Assembly (NCBI RefSeq): GCF_029255185.1
Contig: NZ_JAPUVO010000096.1
Location: forward strand, 1 to 39,874
Direction: 5' to 3'
DNA from: Propionivibrio sp.
GTDB lineage: Bacteria; Pseudomonadota; Gammaproteobacteria; Burkholderiales; Rhodocyclaceae
DNA: 39,874 nucleotides
Position 1 is the first letter of the stretch, and each line of letters opens with the position of its first letter. Shown here piece after piece: positions 19,191-26,396 of this stretch. Under the pieces are notes generated by a model. It searched no databases. It saw nothing but the letters and a program-made list of their open reading frames with translations, and had not been told where the DNA came from. The position numbers were made by a program, and so were the translations under genes.

Positions 19191-19609
19191 TCAGAGTTTT
19201 TCAATCGCTGCCGTTGGTAGCCACAAGGTCAGCGGCGAATCCGGTAGCCGCTCGAATTCGTAACGTTCATACCATCCTCGGGCCTGTTCATCCTTGGCAT
19301 CTACGATGACGCAAATCATCCCGATCTCGGCAGAAAGGCGCAAGCAACGTTGCAGAGTATCTGCCAGGAGTAGTTCACCGAGTCCTTGCGAATGCCAGAC
19401 ATGGCCAAACTGTAGAAGCCAAATATTTCTGCGCCGTCGGCGGCGACGTAGGTCCGACTGACATTGGCTCCGGCGTGCTGGCGAGCAAACCTGCGCAAAT
19501 AGTCGTTAAGTGTATCGACACCGTAGGAAAAGGCACGACGATCATGGGCCGGTGCCAGAGGTTCAATACTTCCGGAGAAAACGGGAATCAATGCTAGCTT
19601 TGGTGCCAA
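19191..19609 (-). pseudogene. GNAT acetyltransferase toxin (TacT-like), internally deleted and frameshifted
   Basis: The 5' part reads IPVFSGSIEPLAPAHDRRAFSYG through EIFGFYSLAMSG, the start of a GNAT toxin. The frame then continues out of register and stops at 19316. A different frame restores the family's 3' part: acetyl-CoA loop HSQGLGELLLADTL, GMICVIVDAKDEQARGWYERYEFERLP, then SPLTLWLP and a stop at 19191. Compared with usual toxins of about 165 residues, some 25-35 codons around beta-strands 3-4 are missing and the register is lost. The start is TTG 19609, or TTG 19591, overlapping the antitoxin's 3' end. Probably inactive. Confidence 0.8.
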
Positions 19610-19869
19610 TCACGATGACGCTTGATGGCGGCGGACAGCATCGGCCTCGGCTTCTCCGCATTGTCCAGCGCTTTGGCAAAGGCACTCCAGTCTCGTGATG
19701 TCAGCGTGATCATTTCTCTTTCTGAGAGAATCTTCTTGGCGCGCTCCTGGGCCGTTCCAAGAAGAAAGGCACTGACCGACATACCGACAGTGGAGGCGGC
19801 ACGGACAATCAGTTCTTTGATTTCCGGTGATGTGCGCAAGTCAATGCGCTCGCGTGTGGCGACCGACAT
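19594..19869 (-). CDS. DUF1778 ribbon-helix-helix antitoxin (TacA-like)
   Basis: Antitoxin of 91 residues. The N-terminal RERIDLRTSPEIKELIVRAA is the ribbon-helix-helix DNA-binding part, followed by MSVSAFLLGTAQERAKKIL and the C-terminal toxin-neutralising segment ITLTSRDWSAFAKALDN. ATG 19869 is preferred because AGAGG lies 8 nt upstream; ATG 19875 is only 2 nt from it. A much longer open frame upstream (to 20106) lacks family similarity. It overlaps the broken toxin by 16 nt, the standard operon order. The antitoxin appears intact. Confidence 0.85.
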   Translation of the reverse strand: MSVATRERIDLRTSPEIKELIVRAASTVGMSVSAFLLGTAQERAKKILSEREMITLTSRDWSAFAKALDNAEKPRPMLSAAIKRHRDWHQS

Positions 19870-20105
19870 AGTCATTACCTCTGTACGGAAAAATTCCGGA
19901 TCAATGTACGGCGCGCTCAGACGAGAGGCAATAGTTTTGTACAAGAAGGGACCGATTAATGAAGCCTTGCAGTCGCTTGGGCTGAAACGGGAGATTGTCA
20001 CGATCGTCGTGGGCTTTTCGACAGCGCTGGCTTTAGCCCGTGCTTCCGTGTTAACGGTGTCGCCTTTCCGTAGAAATCTGGCACCGGGGCGGAGGCCGCC
20101 GGCCA

Positions 20106-20633
20106 TCAGCGGTGGTGACGATCTCCTCCACCATTCGCGGGCGCCCGGCCTGCTTCCTGACGACGTTCGGCGCGGTCAGCATGAAAGGTTTGTCGATCCT
20201 GTTTGACCTCTTGGCGATCGTGATGATGCTCTGCCCGATCCGCACTTAGTTTGCGTTGGTCCTGACGAACTGTGGCGTTGTCTTGCCGTAGGGCTTGCCG
20301 GTCTCTGGCGACCGCACCAGCATTGCCATTTCGTCTGTCGGTCCGCAAGGCATTCAGATCCTGCCGACGCTGGGTCTCGGCCTGATTTAGTGCTCTTCTA
20401 TCCTGAGTCAACTGCCGATTATCTTGACGCAAGTCAGCACGATCACGGGCAATATCACGCCGATCTTGGCGAATGTCACGGTTGTCCTGTCGGAGTTGCT
20501 GATTATTTGGTGTCCCGATTGAAGGCGCACTCACGGGCGGTGTTGCTGCCAGATCAGGATTCGTTGACTGAGCGAAAAGCGGAGTAGCAAAGGCGCCGCA
20601 AACGGCAAGAGCGATAAGCGTATTACGGATCAT
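20106..20633 (-). CDS. Secreted heptad-repeat protein rich in Arg, Gln and Asp
   Basis: Protein of 175 residues with a signal peptide (IRNTLIALAVCGAFATPLFAQ, cleavage near residue 22). Residues about 46-160 are near-regular heptads of the form (L/I/V)-x-x-D-R/N-x-x, such as LRQDNRD, IRQDRRD, IARDRAD, LRQDNRQ and LTQDRRA. These predict a long charged helix or coiled coil in the periplasm. AGGAG lies 6 nt before the ATG. The MITE lies 44 bp upstream, so it probably carries or disrupts the promoter. Function unknown; I recognise no named family. Confidence 0.75.
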   Translation of the reverse strand: MIRNTLIALAVCGAFATPLFAQSTNPDLAATPPVSAPSIGTPNNQQLRQDNRDIRQDRRDIARDRADLRQDNRQLTQDRRALNQAETQRRQDLNALRTDRRNGNAGAVARDRQALRQDNATVRQDQRKLSADRAEHHHDRQEVKQDRQTFHADRAERRQEAGRAPANGGGDRHHR

Positions 20634-20676
20634 GACTGTCTCCTGAAAATTAATGGGAGTACAAGGTGGTTCGGCT

Positions 20677-20845
20677 CAGGGTGAATTTGTTCTAACCATC
20701 CACCGTCATTCCGGCGCAAGCCGGAATCCAGATTCGTCCATCTGATCAAGGTGTTAAAAGACCTGTTTGATAAACGAACTGGATTCCGGGTCAAGCCCGG
20801 AATGACGGCAAATCAATGGCTTAACGGTAGAACAAATTTACCCTG
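20677..20845. mobile_element. 169-bp MITE with 10-bp target duplication
   Basis: The left terminal repeat CAGGGTGAATTTGTTCTA (20677-20694) matches the inverse of the right end TAGAACAAATTTACCCTG (20828-20845) at 17 of 18 positions. Perfect direct repeats TGGTTCGGCT flank it at 20667-20676 and 20846-20855, the expected target duplication. Inside, at 20703-20808, are two hairpins with ATTCCGG / CCGGAAT arms. The whole interior is also palindromic (CCGTCATTCC... with ...GGAATGACGG). It encodes no protein. The CAGGG terminus and 10-bp duplication suggest mobilisation by an ISAs1-type transposase (inference). The gene-free stretch 20634-21032 holds this element and a terminator, and nothing else I can support. 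Confidence 0.85.
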
Positions 20846-20982
20846 TGGTTCGGCTGGTGCGCAAGAACCACTGTATGCGGAATCCAATAACCTGGCTGTT
20901 AGCAATTGCAACAAGTTGTTTCGTTTGAGCAGAAACTGACCCTGACCAACTCGCTACAGTTTAGTCTCGTTGCCGATTCTCC

Positions 20983-21009
20983 AAAACAAAAGCCCGGTAT
21001 TTGCCGGGC
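20983..21009 (-). terminator. Rho-independent terminator of the glycine-zipper gene
   Basis: On the minus strand a GCCCGG / CCGGGC stem with a six-base loop is followed by TTTTGTTTT. It is placed 23 nt past the stop codon of the glycine-zipper gene. Confidence 0.75.
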
Positions 21010-21032
21010 CGGGGTTTTTAACAACGGGTCGG

Positions 21033-21578
21033 CTAACGTATGACGGGACGGACTTCTACCACGATAGTCGAGCCCGGCTGCTGAGACATGCGAACTTGCC
21101 CACGCTGGCCGGAAAACTCATACACCACGTCATATCCGACAAATACTTGCTGTGGCTCGGAAACCAACTGACAGTTCGGAGTGTTCTGCACGTTGTTGGC
21201 AATAGCACTGCCTGCCAACGCCCCTCCGACAGCGCCTGCTGCGGTGGCAACTGTTCTTCCGTTTCCACGGCCAATTTGGTTGCCAAGGAGGCCGCCGGCG
21301 ACACCGCCAATCACAGTGCCGACAGCACTGGTCCCATTGGAAGGAGCCTGTCGATCACATACCTTGCGCTCTCGCATCTCAGTTTGATATGCCGGGGTCG
21401 CCGATATGACCGGAACGGTAAATTTAGGCGTTGAATTTACCGAGTAGCTTGCCGGTGCTGGCGGCGGCTGATAGTCAGCAGGAGGATAGGCTTGTGTATT
21501 GGCTGGCACTACCGGGTATTGAGCTGCTGCTGATCCTGAAGCCAAGATCAGCAGGGTAATTATTAGCGCATTCTTCAT
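21033..21578 (-). CDS. Glycine-zipper 2TM-domain outer membrane protein
   Basis: Protein of 181 residues with a signal peptide (cleavage near residue 19, SAAAQ). A Pro/Tyr-rich region (20-60) follows. The glycine-zipper 2TM domain lies near 85-130: GTVIGGVAGGLLGNQIGRGNGRT and AAGAVGGALAGSAIANN. The C-terminal part (CQLVSEPQQVFVGYDVVYEFSGQ) is the conserved domain of 17-kDa-antigen/SlyB-like proteins. No lipobox cysteine is seen at the cleavage site. These proteins sit in the outer membrane and are linked to envelope integrity. It has its own terminator. Confidence 0.85.
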   Translation of the reverse strand: MKNALIITLLILASGSAAAQYPVVPANTQAYPPADYQPPPAPASYSVNSTPKFTVPVISATPAYQTEMRERKVCDRQAPSNGTSAVGTVIGGVAGGLLGNQIGRGNGRTVATAAGAVGGALAGSAIANNVQNTPNCQLVSEPQQVFVGYDVVYEFSGQRGQVRMSQQPGSTIVVEVRPVIR

Positions 21579-21647
21579 AACAAGCCCCCAACGTTCGAAA
21601 GTAATCGTGCAAACGGTTCTTCTTTGTGGCCTGGATCCTGGTTGAAA

Positions 21648-21677
21648 GCAACTACGCCCCGTGCGGGGCGTAGTTGC
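21648..21677. terminator. Perfect 13-bp hairpin between thiolase and glycine-zipper genes
   Basis: GCAACTACGCCCC pairs perfectly with GGGGCGTAGTTGC around a GTGC loop. Only a short U stretch follows on the minus strand (TTTC), so it may be a weak terminator for the thiolase gene or an RNA-stabilising hairpin. Confidence 0.5.
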
Positions 21678-21802
21678 TTGCTAATTGGCGGGCCAGAAGG
21701 TATGTCACCACAAACTGTCTAACCCGCAATGGTCGGATCGTATCCCACATAGCCATCAGCGGCAACGTTTATCAACCAGACTCTCACACGATTCCCCCGC
21801 AC

Positions 21803-22984
21803 TCAAAGCCGTTCGAAAATCGCTGCGATGCCCTGCCCGCCGCCAATGCACATGGTAACCAGCGCATACTTGCCACCGCCGCGCTGCAATTCATAAACTG
21901 CCTTGGTGGCAATAAAGGCACCGGAGCAGCCAATCGGGTGACCGAGTGCGATGGCGCCGCCATTCACGTTGGTCTTGGCCGGGTCAAGCCCCAGCCCCTT
22001 GTTAACGGCAATCGCCTGAGCGGCGAAGGCTTCGTTGGCTTCGATCACGTCCATCTGATCAAGCCTCAGACCAGCCTTCTTGAGCGCCAGTTTGGTCGCC
22101 GGGATCGGACCTTCACCCATGACCTCGTTCGGCACGCCTGCGATGGCATAGGATACGAGACGAGCAATCGGTTTCTGCCCGGCCTTGGCCGCAACATCGG
22201 CCGCTGCCAGTACAAAAAAGGCAGCGCCGTCATTAATGCCTGATGCATTACCAGCGGTAACCGTGCCGTCTTTTTTGAATGCCGGTTTCATTTTCGCTAG
22301 CGTTTCAAGAGTGGTATTGGGCTTGCAGTGTTCGTCGGTATCGAACACCACGTCGCCCTTTCGCGTCCGCTGAACAATCGGCACGATCTGTGATTTGAAA
22401 CGCCCCTCGGCAATAGCTCGCCCAGCGCGTTGCTGCGACTCCATGGCGAAGGCATCCTGCTCTTCGCGGGAAATGCCCCATTTCGCAGCAACATTTTCTG
22501 CCGTGATACCCATGTGACCCACACCAAACGGATCGCTCAAAGTGGCGACCATCGCATCGACAGCCGTCGCATCACCCATGCGGGCGCCGCTACGCATCGC
22601 CGGCAACATATAGGTTGCACGCGACATGACTTCGACGCCACCGCCAATCCCATAGTCGCTGTCACCGAGCATGATATTCTGCGCCGAGGTGACGATGGCC
22701 TGCAGACCGGAAGAGCACAGGCGGCTAACCTGCATGGCGATTGAGTCCATCGGCAAACCCGCCTGAATTGATGCCACGCGCGAAACATAGCCAAAGCGTG
22801 AATCGGTCGGAATAACGGTACCCACCGTCACATAATTGATCTGCTGAGGATCAACACCAGAACGGGCAATCGACTCTTTCATGACGATTCCTGCCAGTTC
22901 GCATGGATCAATGTAAGCCAGCGAACCTCCAAAAGCACCAATCGCTGAACGAACTGCGCTTAAAACGACCACATCTCTGCTCAT
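21803..22984 (-). CDS. Acetyl-CoA acyltransferase / beta-ketothiolase, BktB-like
   Basis: Thiolase of 393 residues. The nucleophilic cysteine is in QVSRLCSSGLQA; the C-terminal histidine is in ALGHPIGCSGA and the second cysteine in TMCIGGGQGIAAIFERL. EANEAFAAQA is also conserved. The sequence resembles beta-ketothiolases of the BktB/PhaA type that condense acetyl-CoA with acyl-CoA for polyhydroxyalkanoate synthesis or run beta-oxidation; direction cannot be told from sequence. ATG 22984 is chosen because GGAGAG lies 7 nt upstream and the family starts with M-x-R-x-V-V-V-x-S. A 28-nt gap separates it from the upstream membrane-protein gene. Confidence 0.92.
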   Translation of the reverse strand: MSRDVVVLSAVRSAIGAFGGSLAYIDPCELAGIVMKESIARSGVDPQQINYVTVGTVIPTDSRFGYVSRVASIQAGLPMDSIAMQVSRLCSSGLQAIVTSAQNIMLGDSDYGIGGGVEVMSRATYMLPAMRSGARMGDATAVDAMVATLSDPFGVGHMGITAENVAAKWGISREEQDAFAMESQQRAGRAIAEGRFKSQIVPIVQRTRKGDVVFDTDEHCKPNTTLETLAKMKPAFKKDGTVTAGNASGINDGAAFFVLAAADVAAKAGQKPIARLVSYAIAGVPNEVMGEGPIPATKLALKKAGLRLDQMDVIEANEAFAAQAIAVNKGLGLDPAKTNVNGGAIALGHPIGCSGAFIATKAVYELQRGGGKYALVTMCIGGGQGIAAIFERL

Positions 22985-23012
22985 GTTCACACTCTCCAAA
23001 ATATAGTATCGA

Positions 23013-23951
23013 TTAGGAACCAATCAGACTGGCCATACCCAACAGCAACAGCAGTAACAACCAGAGCAACAAGGCGCGCCAGACCAAACCCACTGCACTC
23101 TGCATGAAATCGACATCCGCTTCATCACCGGTACCCACCTCGGCGCGATCGGCAATCTCGCCGGCTTCGAGCACTGGCATACCCAGACGCACCCCCAGCG
23201 CCCCCGCACCACTGGCCAGAACGATGCCAATGCCGCCCCCCAGATGGCTATCTGGCCACTTGTCCGCCTGTGTACGCCAACAGTAAATAGCATCCTCAAA
23301 ATTGCCGACAATGGCAAAACCGGCGGCGGTAACCCGCAGGGGCAACCAGTCTATGACAGCAAAAGCCTGTTGCGAAAACTTCCCGAAATGGCCTGCGTCG
23401 GCATCGCTACGTCTGCCCCACTGGTCGGCAAAGAATGCCGCAGCGCGATAAAGGACGGCACCACACGGCATCGGCAGCAGGACGAAACACACCAGCACGC
23501 CAAATACGTGACGATGCGAGGCACTGAGCGCTTCCTCAATCGCTATCCGCGCAATCTCCGACGACGAAAGTTCATCGGCAGTGCGCCCGCGCCATTCCGC
23601 CAGCAGTTTGCGCGCATGGGGCAAATCATCCATGCGCAGGGCGAGTTGAATATCCGTGTAATAGTGGCTGAACTGCCGGAATCCCATCGTCAGATATAGA
23701 ACCAGGACGTTCCACAGCCAGGCCAGCAGCGGGTTGAGCGCATAGAGAACGGCATGAACGCTGCCGGCTACCACCACGAGCCCACCGACGGCAACCAGCC
23801 AGGCGATCAGGCCGTGACTGCTCTCACCAGCGTTGAACAGGCCCTCAAGAAAGCGAGCGAGCCGCGACAGCGGTTCGTGCACAACCAGGCGGTAGGGCAA
23901 AGGCCGAATCTGCTCAATCAGGAGAACAGCTACAAGAGAAAAAAGGGCCAT
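23013..23951 (-). CDS. CobD/CbiB- or AmpE-like inner membrane protein
   Basis: Membrane protein of 312 residues with hydrophobic segments near the N-terminus (ALFSLVAVLLIEQI), around residues 48-95, in the middle (HVFGVLVCFVLLPMPCGAVLYRAAAFFA) and at the C-terminus (WRALLLWLLLLLLLGMASL). The arrangement and the conserved DWLPLRVTAAGFAIVGNFEDAI region match proteins annotated CobD/CbiB-family or AmpE-like. No cobalamin genes are nearby, so a cobinamide-synthase role is doubtful. ATG 23951 begins the hydrophobic N-terminus; the longer frame to 24002 looks non-coding. Probably co-transcribed with the thiolase. Confidence 0.75.
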   Translation of the reverse strand: MALFSLVAVLLIEQIRPLPYRLVVHEPLSRLARFLEGLFNAGESSHGLIAWLVAVGGLVVVAGSVHAVLYALNPLLAWLWNVLVLYLTMGFRQFSHYYTDIQLALRMDDLPHARKLLAEWRGRTADELSSSEIARIAIEEALSASHRHVFGVLVCFVLLPMPCGAVLYRAAAFFADQWGRRSDADAGHFGKFSQQAFAVIDWLPLRVTAAGFAIVGNFEDAIYCWRTQADKWPDSHLGGGIGIVLASGAGALGVRLGMPVLEAGEIADRAEVGTGDEADVDFMQSAVGLVWRALLLWLLLLLLLGMASLIGS

Positions 23952-24085
23952 GGTAAAAGTATGATGGCATAGCGGCGAAATATCCGCTCTGCCCAGTGTC
24001 ACAAAGGGTCAAGATACCATAATTCATGAGTACTTGCTGGACAGGCCAAGCGCACAAGCGCATGAAGCTTGGCACAGCACCAGGC

Positions 24086-24640
24086 TCAAGGCGCCAGCGC
24101 CCGGGAAAGGGCGACAATGATGCCGGCTGTTGCGCCCCAAATGAAGTACTCGCCATAGGGCATGGCGAAATAGTGGCGAAGTTTCCCGCGGTAGTGCAAT
24201 GAGTGCTGCTGATGATTGGCAGTGTCCATCAAGAAAGAAAGTGGTACTTCGAAAATTTTCGCCACCTCACCGGGATCAGGACGCAAATCGAAAGGCGGCT
24301 TGACGATCGCTACTACGGGCGTAACGCGAAAGCCAGTACTGGTGCGGTATTCGGGCAAATAGCCGAGGATCTCGATATGTCGTGATGACAGACCGATCTC
24401 CTCCTGCGCTTCACGCAATGCAGTGTCTGCTGGTGAACAGTCTGCGGGCTCGACACGACCGCCGGGAAAGCTGATCTGCCCTGGGTGATCCTTCAAATGG
24501 TCAGTGCGCTGGGTGAGCAACACCGAAGGCCCGCTGGCACGCAGAACAATAGGAAAAAGCACTGACGCTGGTGTCAGTTCTTCATCACCGACACCATCTT
24601 CGAGCATAAAAACTGTTCGCGAGGGACGCGGTTGCAGCAC
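24086..24640 (-). CDS. Nudix hydrolase, CoA pyrophosphatase type
   Basis: Nudix protein of at least 184 residues. The Nudix box is GGRVEPADCSPADTALREAQEEIGL (G-x5-E-x7-REUxEE-x-GU); LKDHPGQISFPGG just before it is the CoA-hydrolase signature. It probably hydrolyses CoA or acyl-CoA to phosphopantetheine and 3',5'-ADP. The start is uncertain: similarity seems to continue upstream of GTG 24640 (LARLRS before VLQPRP), but that part holds no ATG, GTG or TTG before a stop. The upstream small gene ends about 60 nt away. Confidence 0.85.
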   Translation of the reverse strand: MLQPRPSRTVFMLEDGVGDEELTPASVLFPIVLRASGPSVLLTQRTDHLKDHPGQISFPGGRVEPADCSPADTALREAQEEIGLSSRHIEILGYLPEYRTSTGFRVTPVVAIVKPPFDLRPDPGEVAKIFEVPLSFLMDTANHQQHSLHYRGKLRHYFAMPYGEYFIWGATAGIIVALSRALAP

Positions 24641-24698
24641 CGAGCGCAGCCGAGCAAGATCAATTCCATCCGGATTGCCGGGCGCGTCGGGGTAAGAA

Positions 24699-24962
24699 TT
24701 AGTTTCCGTTGCCTACTTCCTCATTTTCAATTTCGGCGCGCACGGCATTGAGTGCATCCTGCAAGGTTTCTTCAGACAGCGCGTTTATCGACGTCGCTAC
24801 CAGATCGGCAGATTCAACGGCGCCGACCGGCAGGCGCTTACTGTCCAGACAGGCGATGAGTGCCGCAGTCGAACCCACAACCCGCAATAGGGTCTGCCGC
24901 TCGCTCATCAATATTTCAAGTTCGCGGCGCAACATGATAATTTCCTGGTCGCGATCGGGCAT
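24699..24962 (-). CDS. Hypothetical small protein with N-terminal coiled coil
   Basis: Protein of 87 residues, not recognised. The first 30 residues (RDQEIIMLRRELEILMSERQTLLRVVG) form a predicted helix with heptad character; the C-terminal part is acidic (RAEIENEEV). There is no signal peptide. AGGAG lies 7 nt before the ATG, strong support for translation. It lies between the Nudix and aspartic protease genes on the same strand with short gaps, so it is probably in one operon. Confidence 0.65.
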   Translation of the reverse strand: MPDRDQEIIMLRRELEILMSERQTLLRVVGSTAALIACLDSKRLPVGAVESADLVATSINALSEETLQDALNAVRAEIENEEVGNGN

Positions 24963-24971
24963 GTAATTCTC

Positions 24972-25658
24972 CTAGTAGCGCTTCTTCAACGTCATGGTCT
25001 CGCCATTTCGCTGCATTTCCATACGGTTCAAAAAACTCATGCCGAGCAATGCCAAAGGCATGTCCTGCTGATGAACAATGGCGTCAACATTATTCAGAAC
25101 TATCTCACCGACACGAACGGTATCGAGTTTGACGCGTGACACTATGGTCTGACCATTGGCCGTATTGGCAATGCCCGGCTGTCCCCGGCTGGCATCAATA
25201 CCGATCCGGCGGGCATCGTTGGCTCCTAGAGAAATCAGCGAAGCACCCGTATCCACAATGAAACGAACGCTCGTCCCGTTGATGACTCCGGTCGTCAAAA
25301 AATGTCCAGCCGAATCAGCAGTCAGTGTCGCCGTTGCCGGACCACTGCCTGACGGCTGCGAGGCAACGTTCTGGCCGACACGTAACATCCGCTTCTTGCC
25401 ATCAACTTCGAGAGTCGCGGTTTCCCCCTCAATGGCCAGCACTTTCACACCCTCGTCAGTCTTGGCGCCCAGAGCAACAATGCGCGGCGGCCCACCATTG
25501 ATGGTCAGCAAAGCCTTGCCCGGAAACAGGCCGGCCAGACCGACCTCAGCGCCATGCACCGACGTCACAAGCAGCAATGGGCAGATCAAGACAGCACGGG
25601 TAAAATCGGCGATGCACCGAAAACCAATGCCCTTGTTAATAACCGACCAACCGATCAT
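24972..25658 (-). CDS. Retropepsin-like aspartic protease, periplasmic (clan AA)
   Basis: Protein of about 228 residues. The active-site motif FIVDTGASLISL carries catalytic D136. The flap-side region and the C-terminal LALLGMSFLNRMEMQRNG are typical of bacterial single-domain retropepsin-like proteases of the TIGR02281 type. A hydrophobic segment (AVLICPLLLVTSVHG, about 22-36) suggests a signal peptide or anchor. The start is uncertain. ATG 25658 shares the palindrome CATG with the divergent amidotransferase start and gives an unusually long basic n-region; an internal TTG near the hydrophobic segment is possible. Confidence 0.8.
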   Translation of the reverse strand: MIGWSVINKGIGFRCIADFTRAVLICPLLLVTSVHGAEVGLAGLFPGKALLTINGGPPRIVALGAKTDEGVKVLAIEGETATLEVDGKKRMLRVGQNVASQPSGSGPATATLTADSAGHFLTTGVINGTSVRFIVDTGASLISLGANDARRIGIDASRGQPGIANTANGQTIVSRVKLDTVRVGEIVLNNVDAIVHQQDMPLALLGMSFLNRMEMQRNGETMTLKKRY

Positions 25659-26388
25659 GAAGCCTATCGCCATTTTTCGCCACGCCGAATCCGAGGGACC
25701 GGGCTATTTTGCCACATTCCTTGATCGACACTCGCTTCCTTGGCAACTGATCGCCATCGACCGTGACGAAACGGTACCTGCACGGGTCAGCGACTATTCC
25801 GGATTCTGCCTAATGGGCGGGCCGATGAGCGTGAACGATCCGCTGCCATGGATAACGCCGCTGTGCGCGCTGATTCGCAATGCCGTTAGCTCGGGCATCC
25901 CGGTCATCGGTCATTGCCTGGGTGGCCAGTTGATCAGCAGGGCACTCGGCGGCAGCATCACCCCCAGCCCGAGCAAGGAAATCGGCTGGGGAACTGCACG
26001 CGCCGAAGACAATGACAGCACACGCCAATGGCTTGGCGATTGGCTATTCGACACCGGCGGTCAGGCTGACGTGTTCCAGTGGCATGGCGAGATGTTCAGC
26101 ATTCCGCCGGGGGCACAGCGGATTTTCACCAATCCGTTCTGTGCCAACCAGATGTTCGTCCTGGGCCCCCATCTGGCGATGCAGTGCCATGTTGAAATAA
26201 GCGCCGAAATGATCGCGGCGTGGAGTACCTCCTGGCCCGCCGAAGTCCGTGGCCTTAATCCTTTACCGACAACGGTACAGACCCCTGAAATGATGCTGGC
26301 GAACGTGCCGGCTCGTTTAACGAGGATGCACCGACTGGCCGACCAGTTGTATTCGGTCTGGATCAGTGGCGTAAGCCGTTCTCTCTGA
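25657..26388 (+). CDS. Class I glutamine amidotransferase-like protein
   Basis: Protein of 243 residues with the GATase1 fold of GMP-synthase-like stand-alone amidotransferases. The nucleophile is C87 in PVIGHCLGGQ, and MQCHVEI supplies the His-x-Glu of the triad. FCLMGGPMSVND and VFQWHGEMFSIP are family motifs. It lacks the synthetase domain of GuaA, so its acceptor substrate is unknown. Convergent with the RquA-like gene, whose stop is 8 nt away. No clear Shine-Dalgarno precedes ATG 25657. Confidence 0.88.
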   Translation: MKPIAIFRHAESEGPGYFATFLDRHSLPWQLIAIDRDETVPARVSDYSGFCLMGGPMSVNDPLPWITPLCALIRNAVSSGIPVIGHCLGGQLISRALGGSITPSPSKEIGWGTARAEDNDSTRQWLGDWLFDTGGQADVFQWHGEMFSIPPGAQRIFTNPFCANQMFVLGPHLAMQCHVEISAEMIAAWSTSWPAEVRGLNPLPTTVQTPEMMLANVPARLTRMHRLADQLYSVWISGVSRSL

Positions 26389-26396
26389 ATGCCACT

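Noticed and set aside
19622-20206. 194-residue plus-strand frame
   Set aside because: It is antisense to the antitoxin and the heptad-repeat protein and has no family features.
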